Origin: a virus
Reading direction: 5' to 3' (one strand)
DNA length: 64,000 nucleotides
IMG/VR virus record: IMGVR_UViG_3300012582_000004
Span: 1-64,000 of that record
Each line of letters begins with the position of its first letter. Positions within the stretch are counted from its first letter, which is position 1. The position numbers and the translations under genes are program-made. Shown piece after piece: positions 63,236-64,000 of the stretch. Below the pieces are notes generated by a model that had not been told where the DNA came from, searched no databases, and saw only the letters and a program-made list of their open reading frames with translations.

Positions 63236-63267
63236 CAAAGGTACAAAAAATTGTAGTTAAATACAAA
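63236..63267 (-). promoter_or_regulatory. Bacteroidetes-type sigma promoter
   Basis: Minus strand TTTG (63267-63264), 20 bases, TACCTTTG (63243-63236), 20 bases before the ATG at 63216. Confidence 0.75.
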
Positions 63268-63305
63268 TAAATAGAAGAATAAATCTTCAAAATTATATAT
63301 ACATC

Positions 63306-63917
63306 ATGAAACACATTAAACCGATATACGAATTTTTTAACAGAAAACCTGAATATTGTATAGAAATTACAACAGCTAATATTAAGGATAATTTAAAAAA
63401 TATTGCAAATGCTGTAGTTAAAGCATTAGATTATCTAAGCGATAAAGAGATTGGTGGTAAAGAATTTCTTAAAGAAATAGCAATGACTGAAACTAAACTT
63501 GGAACTGATCCTAATACTAATAGAACAACTGGTAATGCAGGGCGTGGAGTATGGCAAATAGACGAAATTGGGTTTGATGCGACAAAAGATGTAGATTCTC
63601 ATCCAATTTTAAAGAAATATCACGAAAATTTAAAAAGAAATGGAATTGATTGGGATGATGTTGAATGGGATGATTGTAATAAGCTTATTTATGGGGCTAT
63701 AGCAGCTCGACTTTTAATAGCAGTAAAACCATTCAAGATAAATGAAAATCGTGCTTATAGAGCATATCAATGGAAGAAATACTACAATACCAATGATGGT
63801 AAAGGTACAGCCGATGATTATTGGGATAGGGTGAGAGAATGTTATAAAAAGTGTGGATTTTCTGATAAATATGCCAATATAACTTTAGCTCAATACTTGA
63901 AAAGTATTAAAAATTAG
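63306..63917 (+). CDS. Lysozyme/transglycosylase-like protein, paralogue 2
   Basis: 203 residues, paralogue of the protein at 46833: FLKEIAMTETKLGTDPN, GNAGRGVWQIDEIGF and YQWKKYYNTNDGKG match its catalytic region. The start MKHIKPIYEFFNRK is a weaker version of the head-targeting-like tag and lacks an LxE. The same TATATATACAT just before the ATG is found upstream of both genes. After 63917 nothing convincing is seen to the window end. Confidence 0.68.
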   Translation: MKHIKPIYEFFNRKPEYCIEITTANIKDNLKNIANAVVKALDYLSDKEIGGKEFLKEIAMTETKLGTDPNTNRTTGNAGRGVWQIDEIGFDATKDVDSHPILKKYHENLKRNGIDWDDVEWDDCNKLIYGAIAARLLIAVKPFKINENRAYRAYQWKKYYNTNDGKGTADDYWDRVRECYKKCGFSDKYANITLAQYLKSIKN

Positions 63918-64000
63918 TATACCAAAAGCTTAATAATAGGATGAATAGTGTACTAATTTTTAATGTGAATGGTATTTCTGAGTATATTTTATTTTTCATT

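Noticed and set aside
63907-63999. Small hydrophobic minus-strand ORF of 30 codons, and a plus-strand frame from 63941
   Set aside because: Both reach the window end, neither has supporting context, and the minus frame overlaps the lysozyme-like gene.
1-64000. CRISPR arrays, insertion sequences, rRNA genes
   Set aside because: None seen: no regularly spaced repeats, no transposase signatures and no rRNA-like blocks. The repeats at 1-600 belong to the fibre coding sequence.

Overview
This 64 kb window is a piece of a large, very AT-rich tailed-phage genome (T4-like or jumbo type) whose host is very probably a Bacteroidetes/Flavobacteriia bacterium. The phage assignment rests on a UvsX-type recombinase, a gp41/DnaB-type helicase, phage ribonucleotide reductase genes broken by an intein and a group I intron, several homing endonucleases, tail-fibre proteins, a tRNA array and densely packed, mostly overlapping small genes. 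The host assignment rests on nine matches to the Bacteroidetes housekeeping promoter (TTTG or TTG, 19-20 bases, TAnnTTTG), the absence of clear Shine-Dalgarno sequences, and a secreted protein built like a Type IX secretion cargo.

Layout. 1-2192: incomplete tail-fibre gene (minus). 2.2-17.5 kb (plus): an accessory block with an M50-like membrane protease, a PTH2-like peptidyl-tRNA hydrolase, two tandem RBBP9-like hydrolases, TatD, an ATP-grasp-like protein, an HNH endonuclease, a full-length DnaK, YqeY, an IscA-like protein, a saccharopine-dehydrogenase-like enzyme and a secreted His-Me nuclease. 17.5-24.4 kb (minus): a CheY-like receiver, a small tyrosine phosphatase, a nucleotidyltransferase-like protein, a lysyl-tRNA synthetase and an array of 12 tRNA genes, several with abnormal structures, interleaved with an HNH gene, two related micro-ORFs and terminators, and driven by two tandem promoters at about 24.3 kb. 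24.5-45.9 kb (mostly minus): CYTH, GDPD, a RecA-like protein without a P-loop, a large hydrophobic putative virion protein, UvsX, an M20-like peptidase, a large homing endonuclease, the replicative helicase, NrdB, the T9SS-like protein, two SCM-motif proteins with DnaJ-type zinc fingers, and a Rad3/DinG-type helicase. 46-58 kb: mixed strands, including a lysozyme-like protein, a divergent family-A polymerase-like protein, an HD hydrolase, a GmhA-like isomerase, a calcineurin-like phosphatase, a fibre-tip-like protein and a WG-repeat protein. 58.4-62.7 kb: nrdA split into two genes by a split intein with a Vsr-like homing endonuclease between the halves, plus a group I intron nine bases from the intein site. 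63.3 kb: a second lysozyme-like paralogue.

How the genes fit together. UvsX, the gp41-type helicase, the Rad3-type helicase and NrdA/NrdB supply replication, recombination and nucleotides. LysRS, four tRNAs with lysine anticodons, the other tRNAs and the PTH2-like protein form a translation-support module suited to a genome rich in AAA codons. DnaK, with DnaJ-like zinc-finger proteins elsewhere, suggests phage-controlled folding. At least six proteins share a short N-terminal tag resembling the T4 capsid-targeting sequence with its LxE cleavage site, which predicts a set of head-packaged, possibly injected proteins that includes lysozyme-like enzymes. Functions were inferred from the translated sequence alone; no database search was possible.
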